Shown here piece after piece: positions 63,601-64,000 of a stretch of 64,000 nt of DNA. Within the stretch, counting starts at the first letter, position 1. Every line of letters starts with the position of its first letter. The DNA lies in the NCBI GenBank assembly GCA_021772835.1, contig JAJFLE010000037.1:62001-126000 (forward strand). The letters run 5' to 3'. The notes below the pieces were generated by a model. The model was not told the origin of the DNA, ran no database searches, and saw only the letters and a program-made list of their open reading frames with translations. The DNA is from Mariprofundus sp. (GTDB lineage Bacteria > Pseudomonadota > Zetaproteobacteria > Mariprofundales > Mariprofundaceae). A program made the position numbers and the translations under genes.

Positions 63601-64000
63601 AACACCTGCCGCCTCTTCGAAGATCACCCGGCGCTCTTCCGGTTTTGCAGTCACCATGCGAGCAATCGAACCCTGTTCGACAATGGCATAAGCACGCGTG
63701 GAAATACCGGTATCAAGAAACAGATCCACCACATCTTTGAGACGAACCATTTTTCCATTGATAAAGGCATCCGACCCGCCGTCGCGCACCAGGCGGCGGC
63801 GAACCCTGATCTCTTCGAGCTCATGGTAAGGGCTGGCAAGCGATCCCCGCTCAACAGCAAAGGTCAGTTCAACATCACAGACTGCCACAGGTGCCCTGGT
63901 GTCTGAGCCCTGAAAAATCAGATCATCCATGACGCCACCACGCAGATGTTTGGCTGAGTGTTCACCCAGCACCCAGCGCAGCGCATCAATAATATTGGAC
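60640..64000 (-). CDS. smc: Chromosome segregation protein SMC, 5' truncated by window edge
   Basis: Minus-strand frame open to the window end ([35 protein letters not shown]); C-terminal [41 protein letters not shown]. Confidence 0.97.
   Translation of the reverse strand, partial: [1119 protein letters not shown]

Noticed and set aside
61100-63906. Multiple plus-strand ORFs opposite smc
   Set aside because: Complementary-strand artefacts of a long coiled-coil gene

Overview
Bacterial chromosomal window (64 kb, densely coding, both strands). Gene order and product types suggest a proteobacterium: rpsU-yqeY-dnaG-rpoD, zapA/6S RNA/fthC, lnt-corC-ybeY-phoH-miaB. Exact taxonomy cannot be fixed from the sequence alone. 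Most of the window is housekeeping: argH, dapC/dapD, murJ, acsA, mutY, ggt, pckA, lipA, DAHP synthase, gpsA, smc. The less ordinary parts are: (1) a signalling operon at 1.2-6.1 kb with an HTH-REC protein, a stand-alone REC, a c-heme (CxxCH) hybrid histidine kinase split by one in-frame TAG inside its GAF domain, and a CheY-like REC; (2) an accessory patch at about 31.37-33.12 kb with a HEPN-like protein, a toxin-antitoxin pair and a diverged second copy of the ggt 3' end, next to an HDAC-like gene with an odd C-terminus; (3) a probable 6S RNA between zapA and fthC, with a 14-bp closing stem that overlaps the zapA stop; (4) a REP-like dispersed repeat family, including a 74-bp tandem array that starts inside the mscS stop region; (5) a truncated TAXI-type solute-binding gene, short membrane-peptide ORFs, and a 2-TM plus RRM protein with leader hairpins. 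I see no CRISPR array, prophage, IS element or rRNA operon. I found no clearly new multi-gene system. The best leads are the interrupted heme kinase operon and the TA/ggt-duplication locus.
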